64,000 bases of DNA from Saxidomus purpurata (Eukaryota > Mollusca > Bivalvia > Venerida > Veneridae): the NCBI GenBank assembly GCA_022818135.1, contig JAFMSR010000003.1, positions 9,465,976 to 9,529,975 of the forward strand. Direction: 5' to 3'. Position numbers and translations under genes: made by a program. The notes below the pieces were generated by a model, which did not search any database, was not told the origin of the DNA, and was given only the letters and a program-made list of their open reading frames with translations. Of the stretch, positions 37,320-49,313 are shown in pieces (positions within the stretch are counted from its first letter, which is position 1; each line of letters begins with the position of its first letter).

Positions 37320-37892
37320 AGCTTACCTGGCACAAAGTGCCAGAATGAGCTGTTAGAATCGCTCACCGTCCATTGTACGGTGTATGTCGTCCGTCCTCAT
37401 TTTCATTCAAATGACATCTTCTGTGAAACCACTGGGCCAATGTTGATGAAATTTGGTAGGGATGTTCCTTACATGAAGCCCTATCATAGTTGTTCAAATA
37501 ATTCCATTAAATGCAAAACTGTGGTTGCCATGGCAACACAAAGGATAAACTTTAAAAATCTCTGAAACCACAAGGCCTAGAGCTTGGATATTTAGCATGT
37601 AGCACTGCCTTGTGGACCTCTACAAATAATGTTCAAATCATGACCCCAAGGTGAAAATTGACCCTGCTGGGATGGTCACTTGCTTTTACATGGACTTCTA
37701 TAGATAATTATGAAAAATCTTCTTGTCTAGAACAACAAGAGCATAGATATTTGGAATATAGCATTATGTAGTGGACCTCTATGAAGATTGTTCAAATCAA
37801 AATCCCCAGGTCAAAATTGGCCCTTTTTGCTATTGATGACCTTGTATTATAGCCAATGATAACCAGGTGAGCGATTCAGGGCCATCTTGTTT
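37320..37892 (+). repeat. AGCTCACC family repeat copy
   Basis: It starts AGCTTACCTGGCACAAAGTG and ends CAGGTGAGCGATTCAGGGCC then ATCTTGTT. Terminal CAGGTGAGC is the inverted complement of the family's AGCTCACCTG start. It contains CTGTGAAACCACTGGGCCAA. The 103-codon frame 37254-37565 is repeat-derived. Confidence 0.7.
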
Positions 37893-40800
37893 CATGATCA
37901 ACTGAGTTGTAGTACAAATTAATTTTAACTTTTAGCACTGTACATTACAAGAAAAAAAGGGCTATAATTTAAAAGCCATTTTAAATATTTACAAACACTT
38001 TTGTAATTGAATTTATCAAATGTTACAAAATTCTATTAATGAAAAGTCTGAACGTCAAACTCGGTTGAGCATGAAAAAAGTTTTATAGGGACAGGGCATC
38101 GTATGAATTCAAATGTGCATTTATGCATCACAGACTAGCTTGTATAATATAGAAAATGCAGTTTTAGCAAAATTTCACAATGATAACAATCTAGGCCAAA
38201 GGCTCTGGATGAGTTATTTAGTGTCTGCGGGTTGTCTGGCGGCCATTGTACATTGCCAACATTTCAATTAAAGCTCTTCTCTGAAACTACATGTCAGGTT
38301 TTAACCAAACTTGATCTGTAGCATCCTTGTATTGACCCTAAAAATAGGAAATGGTTCTGGTCTACTGCACACAGAGGCCACTGTTACTAAAAATAGAAAA
38401 ATCTTTAAACTGCTCCTCATGAACCAATGGTGGGACAGTTACCTAACTTGCTCTGTAGTATCCTTGTAAAAACGTCTGTCAAACAGTCTCTTCTCATGTT
38501 AGCCGCTTGAAATCCTGCTTACTCAGATGAGTGACTTAAGGCCAACTTTGCCCTCTTTTCTTCTTTTTACAATAACTGTAAACATAAATAAGTTGATTTT
38601 CACATGATGATGCTCAAAAAAGGCCTTTATTAATGGTTTAGGGGTTTAAAGAAAGTACCTGTTTGATCATAAACTATGCTACCAATTGAAGAAGATTTCG
38701 GCCCTACAACAGTGAAAAATATAAGATACAGTGCGTTATGAATGACTAGTAGGGGTAAATTTCATTGGTTATTTGAAGCAGCTTTTTTTTTTTTTTCATT
38801 TGTGTAAAGTCCCAGTTTATTTTTATTTATTTTTCCATTTTCAATACCTCAGATTGATGCTAGTACGCATGAAAGATTTGTGTGCGAGTGCTGTGTACAT
38901 GTATTGTTCCAGTAACCATTATACACGTTTACTCCCTTTAGCGCATATAGGGCACTGTGACCAGGAGTGGTTAAGTGTTATAAAATGGCAATATGTTTTC
39001 TTAGAATACAAGCTCTTCTCTCAAGGTTTGGAGCAAAAATACCGTATCGTTTATTTTATTTATTGCGAGATATGGTGTTTTTGCTTTGAAACCTCATTGT
39101 TTCCCATCACGGTGACTTTCCGCTAGAGATTATATTTATTTATCTTAATCAGGAAAGGTTGTCTTCATACATATAAAGTGCCATCGTACACTCAGGGCGG
39201 CATCATGTATTTATTCATATGATCAGTCTAACATACATTGATCAGCTTGGAATGTCTCGGCCTCCGATATAACTGCTATAACGCTGCTTTATTTATCATG
39301 ATATTATATAAATATGATACAATAACTGTTGCATATTTCAGTTATGTGATTAATCAAGCCAAAACACTGCCAGTGTTGATGAAAGTGAAAATATATATGG
39401 GAGATTGTTTGGTTAGTTATGTCTGTCTACTGTCTACATCATTTGGATAAAAATGATGGCTGAAATTTACGACATTTTTCAATATTAGCTACATTGTTCA
39501 GCTTAAATTTTGGGGTTTAGTCTATTTCAAATATTGTCTGGTTTTTACCTTCATTTGAAGGAAAATATTGTAAATAATACGTATGATCAAAGACATTTGT
39601 TACTGGGGGAGGGGGTCCACATACCTAACATGGCGTTGAAATGCAGTCATATATGTAATGAAATAAGAATGTGTGTAAATTTGTAACACAGTTGTTCTAA
39701 CTGAGTTTTCTGTGACTGTCTGTGAACTATTTATGTTGGGTCTCACTGTGTGAGAACCTGTGTTAGGTTTTTTATGACCAGTACAGGTAAATACCAGCTT
39801 ACACAACAGTGCAGTCATATTTGAATTCAAACTATTTACTTATCTGTCACTAACAATCTGGTTATAAATGTGAAAGCATTTGGTTTTTCTAACAGTGGGA
39901 CTCACTTTGTTATTGGCTCATCTAAGCTTTAAGCTTTATTGAGCTAATGGGACTGTGACCCAACTGTCATCCGTCCATCTATATCTTGCCTTTTGTACCC
40001 AATCTTAGCCCTGTATTTCTCCAAGTAAGTCCGACATGTTACCTGAAATTGAAACTGAGTTTTAGCACGAAATTTTTATCAGGTTTTACGGTTATAGAAA
40101 ACTATTTTTGGGAACAGTCATGTGTCATTGGTTTATCCGTATTGACAATAATTGCAGACGTCAATATTTTGGTTTCCCCAACTGTAGAGCTCACATTTAA
40201 CTGCTGGTAAGTTACCTCCAGTGGTTTGTTGTTGACATCTTCTTACAATTATTTCGTTTTGTAACTCATTCTATACCAGTCTGAATTTTTTGTAAGGAAA
40301 TTATAGAATTGTCCCCCTTGAATGCTCTCAAACTAAAGAAAATACTGAATTGTCTCCCTTCACTGCTGTCAAACTTAAGTAAAATATGTCATTGAAAGTT
40401 GAGTACCACATTGTCCCCCTTGAATGCTCTTTCTGACAGAAGTAATGTCTGTATGTATTTTGTAGGAAACATTAGTTTGTTTTTGCTATAGGATGAAGTT
40501 GAAGCAATGAAAATAAATGTGCAATTTTTGATTTATTATCAGCACCTAGTGTTGTAGCTTTAAGGACATATTTTTTAAATAGAATGAAAAATAGTGTTTG
40601 AGACCTTAAGTTAAAAAAATTTGAAATAATCATTGATAGAACAAATCTTGTACAGTTCTAAAAATGACTGTTACCTGGCTTTGAGGTTTGCAAACAGTGT
40701 AGACTGTGACCAGGCTGGTCATTTTACAGTGGGTGTTAATGTCACGCCTCACTTTAAGGTTTGGTTGCGGGAACATATAGGGGATATGATTAAATATTTG

Positions 40801-41555
40801 AAACCCCATGTAACATGACACTTGAAGAAGTGATCAAGCACCATAACTCTCAGTTGTATTTTGACTTGGATAGTGGAGCTTTTAAAATATAGTTTGCTCC
40901 CATGGTACAGTTTATATTGATTTCAGAAATGTTAAACAGCAGGGTAACGGTTGACAAATGAATTGTAAAATTTCACTTTATGTGGATCGCTGTTTTTTAA
41001 TATTTGTTTATTATTGTGTTGCATTTGTTAAGATCTTGTGAAATTTGAACAGTATTTATATTCTCTTCATGTACCTATGATGGAGAAATGTTGTAATTCA
41101 GTTATACTTATTGTAAATGTTATAAATATTTTACATATACATTGTACATTAGGTGTGATAATTTAATCCATTTTTTGTGTATTTTATTTTGTGTGTGTAT
41201 ATATGAATTTGCAATTGTTAAAAAGAATGGGAAATTCACATGCTAGAGTGAAAGGGTACTTGTAAGTGAGTATGCCTGTAGCCATATCTGAACACATACT
41301 GTTGAACAATTTTTATGTATAGTTGATTCACTTTTCCAGTAACAGTTTTTTTTTTGTAAAATTTATTTTTTCATTTCTCTGCATAATTATTTGGGCTTCT
41401 GTTTTTAAGTGATTATGTTATTCACTTTTCAGCTTAGAGACCCTGGGTTTGATAACCTATCAGGTCACATGATATATCGACACCAAACACCACGTGTTCC
41501 TCAGTTCGCCTAGCCGTGGGTACCAGTGATGATAGTTTCTGGGGAGAAAAGTTTC
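37893..41555. other. Intergenic; one diverged repeat, otherwise unrecognised
   Basis: About 38180-38560 is a diverged copy of the repeat with ACCAAACTTGATCTGTAGCA and CACTGTTACTAAAAATAGAA. 39915-39990 has a hairpin-like TAAGCTTTAAGCTTTATTGA region followed by CCGTCCATC, a decayed repeat end. 40305-40440 holds two TTGTCCCCCTTGAATGCTCT words about 100 bp apart. The 117-codon frame 38773-39126 is hydrophobic and aromatic-rich with no recognised family. I do not call a gene. Confidence 0.45.
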
Positions 41556-41665
41556 TGGTTCTCCCTCTTGTAAATGACTGGTTCCCTCTTGTAAATGACT
41601 GGTTCCCTCTTGTAAATTACTGGTTTCCTCTTGTAAATTACTGGTTCCCTATCGTAAACGATTGT
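41556..41665. repeat. 21-bp minisatellite, about five copies
   Basis: GGTTCCCTCTTGTAAATGAC plus T is repeated with G/T and ATGACT/ATTACT variation and trails into TATCGTAAACGAT. Because 21 is a multiple of three, the minus strand shows a repetitive YKREPVI frame, which I take as incidental. Confidence 0.85.
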
Positions 41666-42756
41666 TTCTGTAATAGCTAGTGCTTTGAGAGTAAAAGACA
41701 ATGTTTTGCAATTGCAGTAAAATAAAATAGTATAACAAGAAAAATAGCAAATACTTTCTATTAATATACATTTCTATCAGGTATTTCCACAAGGTTTTCA
41801 TGTAGTGAACAGCTACAATTATTTTAGAAGGATTAACCCAATAGAATTGTAATATCTGGATTCAATGAGCGAACAACATCTTAAAGTTCATAACACCACT
41901 CATACTCACCTTAAAACACCTTTATAGGATTTTGATTTTGTGTAGCAAAACTCTGTTAAAGGAAAAGTGAAATTAATTGAAACCACAGGAACAAAATTCT
42001 GCTGTAACCTTGGTAATATGAGAGTTATTGTACAGGAATCCCCCTTAATTGTACTGTCTGCATTTCTCTGTTTTTCATATGCACATTACAGACTTTGAGC
42101 AGAGCCATTGTGTGCCCCTATTGTATATACAGGTACATTATAGCCTTGCCTTCAGCTCCCTTTCAACACCAACATTGCATTCAGATCTTTCTGTGTCATT
42201 CTTGGCCGACTGTTTATGGATTATGAACAGCCCTATTTAGGGTCTCCTGGTCCTCTGTATTAGGACTATTGCTCCCTTGAGTACTAAAATATTATTGTAC
42301 AGGTTGACTTTAACCATGCTGAGACAGTTTTCAAATGGATTTTATTGAATGATAAACCACTCGTGTATTGAACTTATTTGCTCATGTTATAACAGTCATG
42401 ATATCACTGACATTATGTGCAGCTTCCATGACATTCCAAGTTGCCATTTAAATAAAAAATAAGCTCTATGTCTCGGTGTATTCATAAAATTGTCAGCTAT
42501 AGTATGCCATAAAGAAACAAATATGCATGATTTATTTCTACGAGGGTAAATACCACTATTTGTTACTTTAATGTCATTTTAAAATTCATTATTACATTAT
42601 AAAATACACGTGGGCCATTTGTTATGCTCTACTTACAGTTTTAGCATGTAATATTATACATGTACACCTGTAGCTTAGTACACCGTGAAAAACAGGACAG
42701 ATACAATTTTGAAAGTCATGTAAAATTCTTATAGAAAGCATATTACGCATATTTTT
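41666..42756. other. Intergenic, nothing recognised
   Basis: AT-rich. No repeat structure, RNA gene or coding signal that I can support. Confidence 0.4.
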
Positions 42757-43173
42757 AGCTCGACTATTTTGAGAAAATCGGAGCTATCCTACTAGAAAAT
42801 AATAGTATGGGTAAAATCCACTTATTGACAAAACCCTTTGAGATATTGCTGTGAAACTTGGAATACTGGTTTGCATCACTACTCCCATCTGTAGGCAAGA
42901 GAAGGTAACTCTGTTAAGGATTTATTTTTTAAAATAAGGCCCTTTATCAACTTAGAATCTGGGTTAAGTTTTCCATTTGAGATATTACTTTAAAAGTTGG
43001 AATACTTATGCACCATTATGGCACCTGTCTGTAAGCAAGAGAAGATAACCCTGTGAAAATGTTTCTGGATTTGTACTTTATACAAATTCTTGGTTTTTTT
43101 ACTTACAAAGTTTTGTTTTATTGGCAAGCACTGAAAAAAGGTCGAGCGCCCTGTCCTACTGACAGCTCTTGTT
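42757..43173 (+). repeat. AGCTCGACTATTTTGAG family dispersed repeat
   Basis: It begins AGCTCGACTATTTTGAGAAA then ATCGGAGCT, a small 5' hairpin. It has two units with TTTGAGATATTGCTGTGAAA and TTGGAATACT, and ends GGTCGAGCGCCCTGTCCTAC then TGACAGCTCTTG. The termini are typical of a bivalve repeat family. Confidence 0.65.
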
Positions 43174-44999
43174 AGGTGAATTTCCTAAATGATTTCATAG
43201 TAATGATTCAAAGTCCGAGCACTAAGCTAAGCCGAGCATGCAGAAAGTTTTATAATCATGTTGCCAGATGTTTTCTAATGCAGCCAGTTTAATGTGCTTT
43301 TAGTATTGACGGATGTTTGAAATGATTTGATTCAGATCAGTGGTATATTGCTTTCAGGGTTTGAAATAGAGGATTTGCTTTCTATATTGGTATTGTAATT
43401 TCTGATCAGGATTTTGGGGACTTTTAATTCTCAGTATTAAGACTTGAAACAAGTTAGAGGATGTTATAGTTGAATACATACTTCAGTCACGTTCAGTGTT
43501 AGGGAATTAAAAATGTGTGTTTTCTGTCTCCTGACTGACCGTAACTTTTTGCTGCCGACCTATTTTCTTTATTAGAAAACGATAAAAAAAAAGACACCAA
43601 TTTTCAAGTGTTTTCGAATAAAAAAGGGCAAAATAAAATCAATTTAAAAAAATGAAACTTCGACTGACCGACCTTAATTTTTTTGGCAAGTAGAAAGACA
43701 CATTTTTTTTTGCAATATAAGCAGGGTCTTTAAAGTGCTTATTTTCAGGGAGCTCCCCTTAAATAGAAAATGGTGCTGTCCAAATTACGTAGAAAGAAAT
43801 GTTTATTTTAGAAATTGGTGGGGTAGTGTAAAATACTTGTCAATGCACATACATACATGCAAGTAGATTTATGGTATGTAGCAGCTTTTAGGTGACCATC
43901 TTGTGAATGACATAGGAATAGTATCTATGTATAAAATATCCAGGCGGTCAAAGTCAAAACCAGTACAAACCACTAGATCTGATTGGCCATGTTTTATCAC
44001 AATTGCCTAAATGGACCAATCAGAAGCCAGATATTTATAGACTAGTTGCAGAGGAATGTTGTATAATCAAAGAACAGGTTGGTGCTCATGTTGATGAGGA
44101 GTACATAAGAAGCCAGACATGGTTATTGGAAGTTGACAGTGATGTTGTTCTCTTCATTGACATTTAACTTTTCATTCGTAAGTGCCTCAACTCTTCTTCA
44201 GTACTGTAAATCGGGTAATGTTGTAATGATTTAATTTTAGCTATTTTCGAGAGTTTCCTGCTTCTTTAATTTAAAAATCTTTCAAAAGATTCAATCTACT
44301 AGTTGATCTACATAGATTTACTATTTGAGATTTTTTTTTAATTCGCGAATAAGTCTTTCTGCTCATGAGATGCGTAATTTTTGTCACCCAAATATTACTC
44401 AATTAACAATATTTAATGCATATCTTTTGTTCATTAAACAGTTCACTTATTGTCACAAGAAGGTGAAATGTAAGCATTCTGTTGTATATGAAATACTCGT
44501 GGAACAAAATTTCTCGCTAGGATTTCTTGTAACTTGTCTTTTTCTCTCCTAAATTTTTGTTACAGTGTATATTTGACAAAAGTACACAATATATAGAATA
44601 AGTTATTTATCTTAACAGAAATTAGTGACACAGTGTGATGTGTCACATATATGTCCTACACATTGATTTATGTATTCTAATGCATGGTGTTCACGTCTTG
44701 TCTACACTGTGTAATACATTAGAATATGAGCTACACACTGTGTTATTTATGGTTGACATACATGACCTAAACACACTGCTATGTAAGACATATGTGCACT
44801 TTACACATGGCATAAATTTTCTATGTGAAATGTAAGATACGCCATACATATTACATGGTATTCTAAACAGTGAGAATTTATGATACAATGTATATGTATC
44901 TAGATATGTTACTGATTCGGGGGTTGAAAGTATTTCTGTGTTAGTTAGAACTATTCTTTAGATAGTTTTGTACAAACTTACAAAAATAAATGCAACTTG
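43174..44999. other. Intergenic; one short palindromic repeat
   Basis: 43370-43440 has GGGTTTGAAATAGAGGATTT and GGATTTTGGGGACTTT, resembling 33400-33455, so a shared unclassified element is likely. The short palindromic repeat at 43959-44047 is listed separately. Nothing else is recognised. Confidence 0.4.
43959..44047. repeat. Short palindromic CCAGTCT repeat, copy 3
   Basis: It begins ACCAGTACAAACCACTAGAT, has CTGATTGGCC and GGACCAATCAGAAGCC inside, and ends near ATAGACTAGT. It is more diverged than copies 1 and 2. Confidence 0.55.
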
Positions 45000-45004
45000 G
45001 ACCA

Positions 45005-45980
45005 AATGCCAATAATCTTTTTTTATATGCCCATTCCAGAAGGCTTCGATATATAGTGATCTCATTGTCCGTCCATTCATCCATCTGTCTGTCTGTCCCT
45101 CTTTTGTGCGCAGCATAACTTGAAAAGTTAAGTATTGAAGGAAATCTATGATACTTCATACAATGATAGAGGATAAAAAGAGAACAAGAACCAGAACTAT
45201 CTTGATTATTGTTTGAGTTACTGCCCTTTGTTCTAATTTCAGCTTTCCTGGCACAAAAGTGCAAGGGTGACATATTAGGACCACTCACTACATCATCGGT
45301 CCACCATTTCCTTAAATGACATCTCATCTGAAACCACTCGGGCCATTAATGTTAATGAAACTTGGCAGGATGTTCCTTGTATGAAGCTCTATCAAATTTC
45401 ATTGCATGCAGAACTCTGGTTGCTATGGCAACAAATAGGAAAAACTTACAAAATTTTCTTCTCAAGAACAGGAAGGCATAGAGCTTAGACATTTGGCATG
45501 TGGCATTGCTTACTGGACCTCTACCAAGATTGTTCAAATCAAGACCCATGGGTCAATTTACCCTGCAGGGGGGTCACTTGATTTTGAGAAATCTAGAAAT
45601 GGGCTGTTTGCATTATTTCCATGTTTGGGGTATTCAGGTTGTCTAGGTCCATTCTGGGGCATATGTCAATTTATATAGTGACAGCTCTTGTTTTAATTTA
45701 TGGTTACAAGTCTGAATATAGATGCATATTTCTTTACCCCCCTGCTGCAAAGAGGAGGTGGGCTATAGGAATGGTCTGCCCATCCGTCCACCCATCTATC
45801 CAGCCATCTGTGTCTGCATCATACCGCCTAATCCCTAGCAGGATTTTCATGAAACTTGATTACCTCATTGAGGCAACATGCAAAACTCATGCATCAAAAC
45901 TGCATCAAGTTAAGGCAAATTTATGTCACAATATGATAGAGGTCAAAGGTTTGACCTGTCGATTTCATATCCGCTATCAT
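45005..45980 (+). repeat. Cluster of truncated dispersed repeats
   Basis: 45005-45240 is a truncated TTATACCCC-family unit (CATAACTTGAAAAGTTAAGT). 45242-45690 is an AGCTCACC-family copy (CTGGCACAAAAGTGCAAGGG, then CTGAAACCACTCGGGCC). About 45660-45695 has the tail TATAGTGACAGCTCTTG. 45735-45980 is a further repeat start (CCCCCTGCTGCAAAGAGGAG, then GTCCACCCATCTATCCAGCC). The frames 44941-45327 and 45621-45983 are repeat-derived. Confidence 0.55.
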
Positions 45981-46089
45981 TAGGCAACAGCCGTCTGAAG
46001 CCGACCAATCAACAGCTGCCCGAAGCATGTATGTATTTGTTTTACAGTTATATCGTTAGTACCGGATAATCCATATGACCAATGCCCCC

Positions 46090-46689
46090 AGCCTCCGAGT
46101 CTAGAGTTACGGAAGTTCCGTATCTCTAGCAAAACCCTAAGAGGAAAGGCTAGAGTTACGGAAGTCTATAAAGGTATGTATATTGCTTTAATATATGCAT
46201 GATAATGTATTGTAAATTAAACAATAGTAAGTTAAAGAAAAGAAGAATTTTAGAATTCTAAGAGTACGAAAAACGTAAACCAAAAAAAAAAAAAAAATTT
46301 AAAAGCTGTACTGTCGATCTTTCCTTTTTGTCACGATTTGAGAGCCTTCTCATGGCGTGGCCTAAAGATACAATTAAATACAAAAACAACACATTTTACT
46401 TAAACTTCTATCATGCTTTGCACAACATGTGATATAATTGTCCAACAACGCTCAAGTAAAGACGACATTTCTGCCATTATGTATTACCAAAATGGCGGCT
46501 ATGAAGTCGCTGCATTTGCCGACAGATCGGTTTATTCACTATTACAGGTGAAATATTTAAGTTTACAATACATTATCATGCATATTTAAAGCAACAGACA
46601 TTTGCCTTTATAAACTTCCGTAACTCTAGCCTATCCTCTTAGGGTTTTGCTAGAGATACGGAACTTCCGTAACTCTAGACTCGGAGGCT
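46090..46689. mobile_element. Fold-back element with about 130-bp inverted arms
   Basis: The arms 46090-46222 and 46557-46689 are inverted copies with a few differences, so the whole 600 bp can fold into one long hairpin. Each arm carries CTAGAGTTACGGAAGTTCCG, which is itself nearly palindromic with the following TATCTCTAG. The centre has a run of about 16 A and CAAAATGGCGGCTATGAAGT. Just outside the right arm is a perfect 16-bp palindrome, GTTACGGTACCGTAAC (46693-46708). No TSD or transposase is seen. Confidence 0.85.
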
Positions 46690-47159
46690 AGAGTTACGGT
46701 ACCGTAACGTGCGTTCAATATGTCTTTATTCGGGGTAACTCTGCATTATTACAGACACTGTTGTGAATGTGAAGTTTGGTATTAGTGCAGTAACTGAATT
46801 GACAACTTATCATATTTACTTAAGGTCATAACCTATTTTAACGGAGGTAGTGTGAAATAAAGATATCATTATACAGTGTTGAGTACAATACCGATTCTAT
46901 TGGACTCGTACACAGCTGTTAAACCTATGTTAGACTCAGCTAATGCCTCATTCAATATAGGTTTAAAGCTATGGGCATGTATCCTTCCAATAGAATTCAG
47001 TATGGTACTCGACAATGTATTATCACCTATTGTCTATTTCAAATCGTTTTCCTCGTGCAAATTGTGCATGACCAGGGCAATAATATTGAGTTATGTTCAA
47101 ATTACCAACATGGGACCAGTATTAGATTGGAGTCCATACCCCATGCATCTGTGACATAG
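46690..47159. other. Intergenic, nothing recognised
   Basis: Overlapping small frames at 46876-47154 and 46971-47159 show no known motif. Confidence 0.35.
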
Positions 47160-47645
47160 AGCTATCACCGAAAACCTTATATAACAGAGTTTTTGACACA
47201 AAGTTATCATTGAAAACCTTATATTACATTGAGTTTTCGTCAGAAAGTTATCGTCGAAAACCTTATACAAACTGTATTACATTGAGTTTTCGACACAAAG
47301 TTATCGTCGAAACATCATATTACAGAGAGTTTTAGACACAAAGTTATCGTCAAAAACCTCATATTACAGAGAGTTTTGGCACAAAGTTATCGTCGAAACA
47401 TCATATTACAGAGAGTTTTCGACACAAAGTTATCGTCAAAAACCTTATATTACAGAGAGTTTTCGACTCAAAGTTATCGTCCAAAACCCTATTATATTTC
47501 ATTGAGTTTTCGACACAAAGTTAACGTCAGAAACCTCATATTACATTGATTTTTACACAAAGTTATCGTCAAAACCTTATATTACAGAGAATTTTGACAC
47601 AAAGTTATCGTCGGAACATTATATTACATAGAGTTTTCTTCTAAT
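47160..47645. repeat. 44-bp minisatellite, about 11 copies
   Basis: The unit is ACAAAGTTATCGTCGAAAAC plus CTTATATTACAGAGAGTTTTCGAC, with CATTGAG in place of CAGAGAG in some units. It ends about 370 bp before the Naiad element. 47646-48011 is unremarkable. Confidence 0.9.
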
Positions 47646-48011
47646 GTGATGGGTCAATACTTCTTTTTCCTTCCTTCAACAAATACATCTGTGTTGTTAT
47701 TAGAAAAATTTACTTTACCGGGTCCTTGATTACTTAACTTACATACACATTCAGTGTAAATGAAAATGAGGAAAAGCCTCAATCTGTTTTCTCTATAACA
47801 CCCGGGCTTCAGATGAACCGGTCGGTAGGTTCGTGGGTGTATTGAATCATCATATTGAAAAACAGAAATTTAATTTACCCAATGGCTGGACTTACATTGT
47901 TCTTTTAGTAAAATATAAGTTTGAGTCCCTGCCTAGCGTAATTGAAGTATATTTGACCAAGTCAACAAAGCAATACATTTCTGAGCTTATCCAATGGTAA
48001 CGGCAGTTGCG

Positions 48012-48887
48012 ATTTGGATGGGGATGTACCTCATGCTACATCTTATGGGGTATACATTTCTCAGTTAATTCGGTTTGCCAGAGCGTGTAGTCATGTTGAG
48101 GATTTCAATGAACGTAATCAATATATTACAAATAAACTTCTTCAACAGGGCTACCGTTATTACAAATTGCGTAAATATTTTGCTAAATTTTACTATCGTA
48201 ATTCTGATTTGGTTTTGAAATTCAATAGTAATCTAAAGACTCTTCTGCGAGAAGGTATTTCAAAACCCGATTTTTATGGGGATGTGGTTTACAAACTTCG
48301 TAAGATTTTGGGTCATGGCAATGGCAAACCGCATGTTTGGTGTTCAACCCGTTTACAGTTGGACGCTATGCTTCCCTCTTTGATTGTGTCTGACGGAAGA
48401 GGGGGAGGACTCTGTGATGGGCAGTTTTTAAATCCCACTGGACGAAACTGTTTTGATTTCTGTCCCCTGGCCTGTTTCGTCGGGCCCTTAAGGGTGTCTC
48501 TCTTGGTGCTCTGCCTTCTGCAAATGCATTGAGTACATACGTTTTTTGGTTCTCAAGGTTTGCTTTTTATATATTTATACACGAGCATTTTTGTGTTTTA
48601 CATACCATGCCTTTTGTTTCCATTGCGTGTGTTAGAGATTCACCTAGCAGGGATTACTTTTATTTACACTGTCCTGTGACTTTGGAACATGGTGGGGGTA
48701 AGAGTGAGGTTGGGTGCGCACCATAAACCGGTTTAAGCTCCCCAGTGGTGTTTTTGCCACTGACCGTTCCAAGGCGGTGCCCCACTGTGTTCCGTTAATT
48801 GTTCGTTTTGTCCTCGTGTGTTTGCTTTGTGTGCTTGTGTGTGTTGGTGGTGTGTGTTTGTGTGTGTGCATGGTTGTGTGTGTTGTG

Positions 48888-48931
<44 letters not shown>

Positions 48932-49037
48932 TGTGTGTGTGTTGGTGGTGTGCACTTCTGGGTGCTGTGGGGCTCGTTTTGGGGAGGCTGCGTTTTTGGT
49001 ACGTGGCGTTCCCTGTTTGATATTATTTTTGTTTTTA
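48012..49037 (+). mobile_element. Naiad Penelope-like element: upstream 5'-truncated copy (pseudo-LTR A)
   Basis: It matches 52111-53223 with only a handful of substitutions. It begins inside the reverse transcriptase thumb (DGDVPHATSYG) and runs through the 3' UTR to ATTTTTGTTTTTA. A 67-bp segment present in the downstream copy is missing after GGGTCATGGCAA, which shifts the frame, so the 172-codon frame at 48014-48532 is a broken remnant. The microsatellite has become (CGTG)n here (about 48899-48932). It sits head to tail in front of the full copy, the usual pseudo-LTR arrangement of Penelope-like elements. Confidence 0.9.
48405..48467 (+). ncRNA. SECIS-like hairpin in truncated Naiad copy
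   Basis: Same structure as 52571-52634 with one base missing from the apical mini-stem (CCCACTGGAC) and one A.C mismatch in the lower helix (GAGGAC against GTCCCC). The quartet bases and the AAA are intact. It has no open coding frame upstream to serve. Confidence 0.6.
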
Positions 49038-49313
49038 TGCTCACAACTGTGTTGTTTGTGCCGTGTGGCGGCCGTAAAAAGTCTCCCCGTACATTCAATC
49101 AATGTTGTTATATTTTCATCCTTCAGGGATTGTTATTCGTTCTAAACCCTCGGCCTCTGTCAAGATGAGGAGTATTTTATACCGTGTTGAAGGTTCTGTG
49201 TTCACTGGCATTCGGGTCCATGCTAGTTATCCCGTCCTATTGCGACCTCCAGCGCGATTAACCAGGTTGTGTTTAATTGTCGCTTAACATTTTCACTTGA
49301 CGAATTGATACTG
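49038..49313 (+). promoter_or_regulatory. Naiad full-length copy, 5' leader
   Basis: It starts where the upstream copy ends. It has GTGTGGCGGCCGTAAAAAGT and stop codons in the coding frame (TAG near 49230), so the protein must start after this. GTG at 49269 is open but not an expected eukaryotic start. The first in-frame ATG is 49314. Confidence 0.5.

Noticed and set aside
38773..39126. 117-codon hydrophobic plus-strand frame
   Set aside because: No recognisable family, AT-driven composition, no neighbouring splice-compatible exon that I can define.
40640..40745. tRNA-like look of TTGAGGTTTGCAAACAGTGT region
   Set aside because: No A/B box pair or cloverleaf. The sequence resembles a dispersed repeat fragment.
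48014..48532. 172-codon frame as an independent gene
   Set aside because: It is the frameshifted end of the truncated upstream Naiad copy. Its first about 100 codons are identical to the RT thumb.
48714..49168. Val/Cys-rich and Thr/His-rich frames on both strands (also 52811-53332)
   Set aside because: Translations of (GT)n/(CGTG)n in the Naiad 3' UTR.
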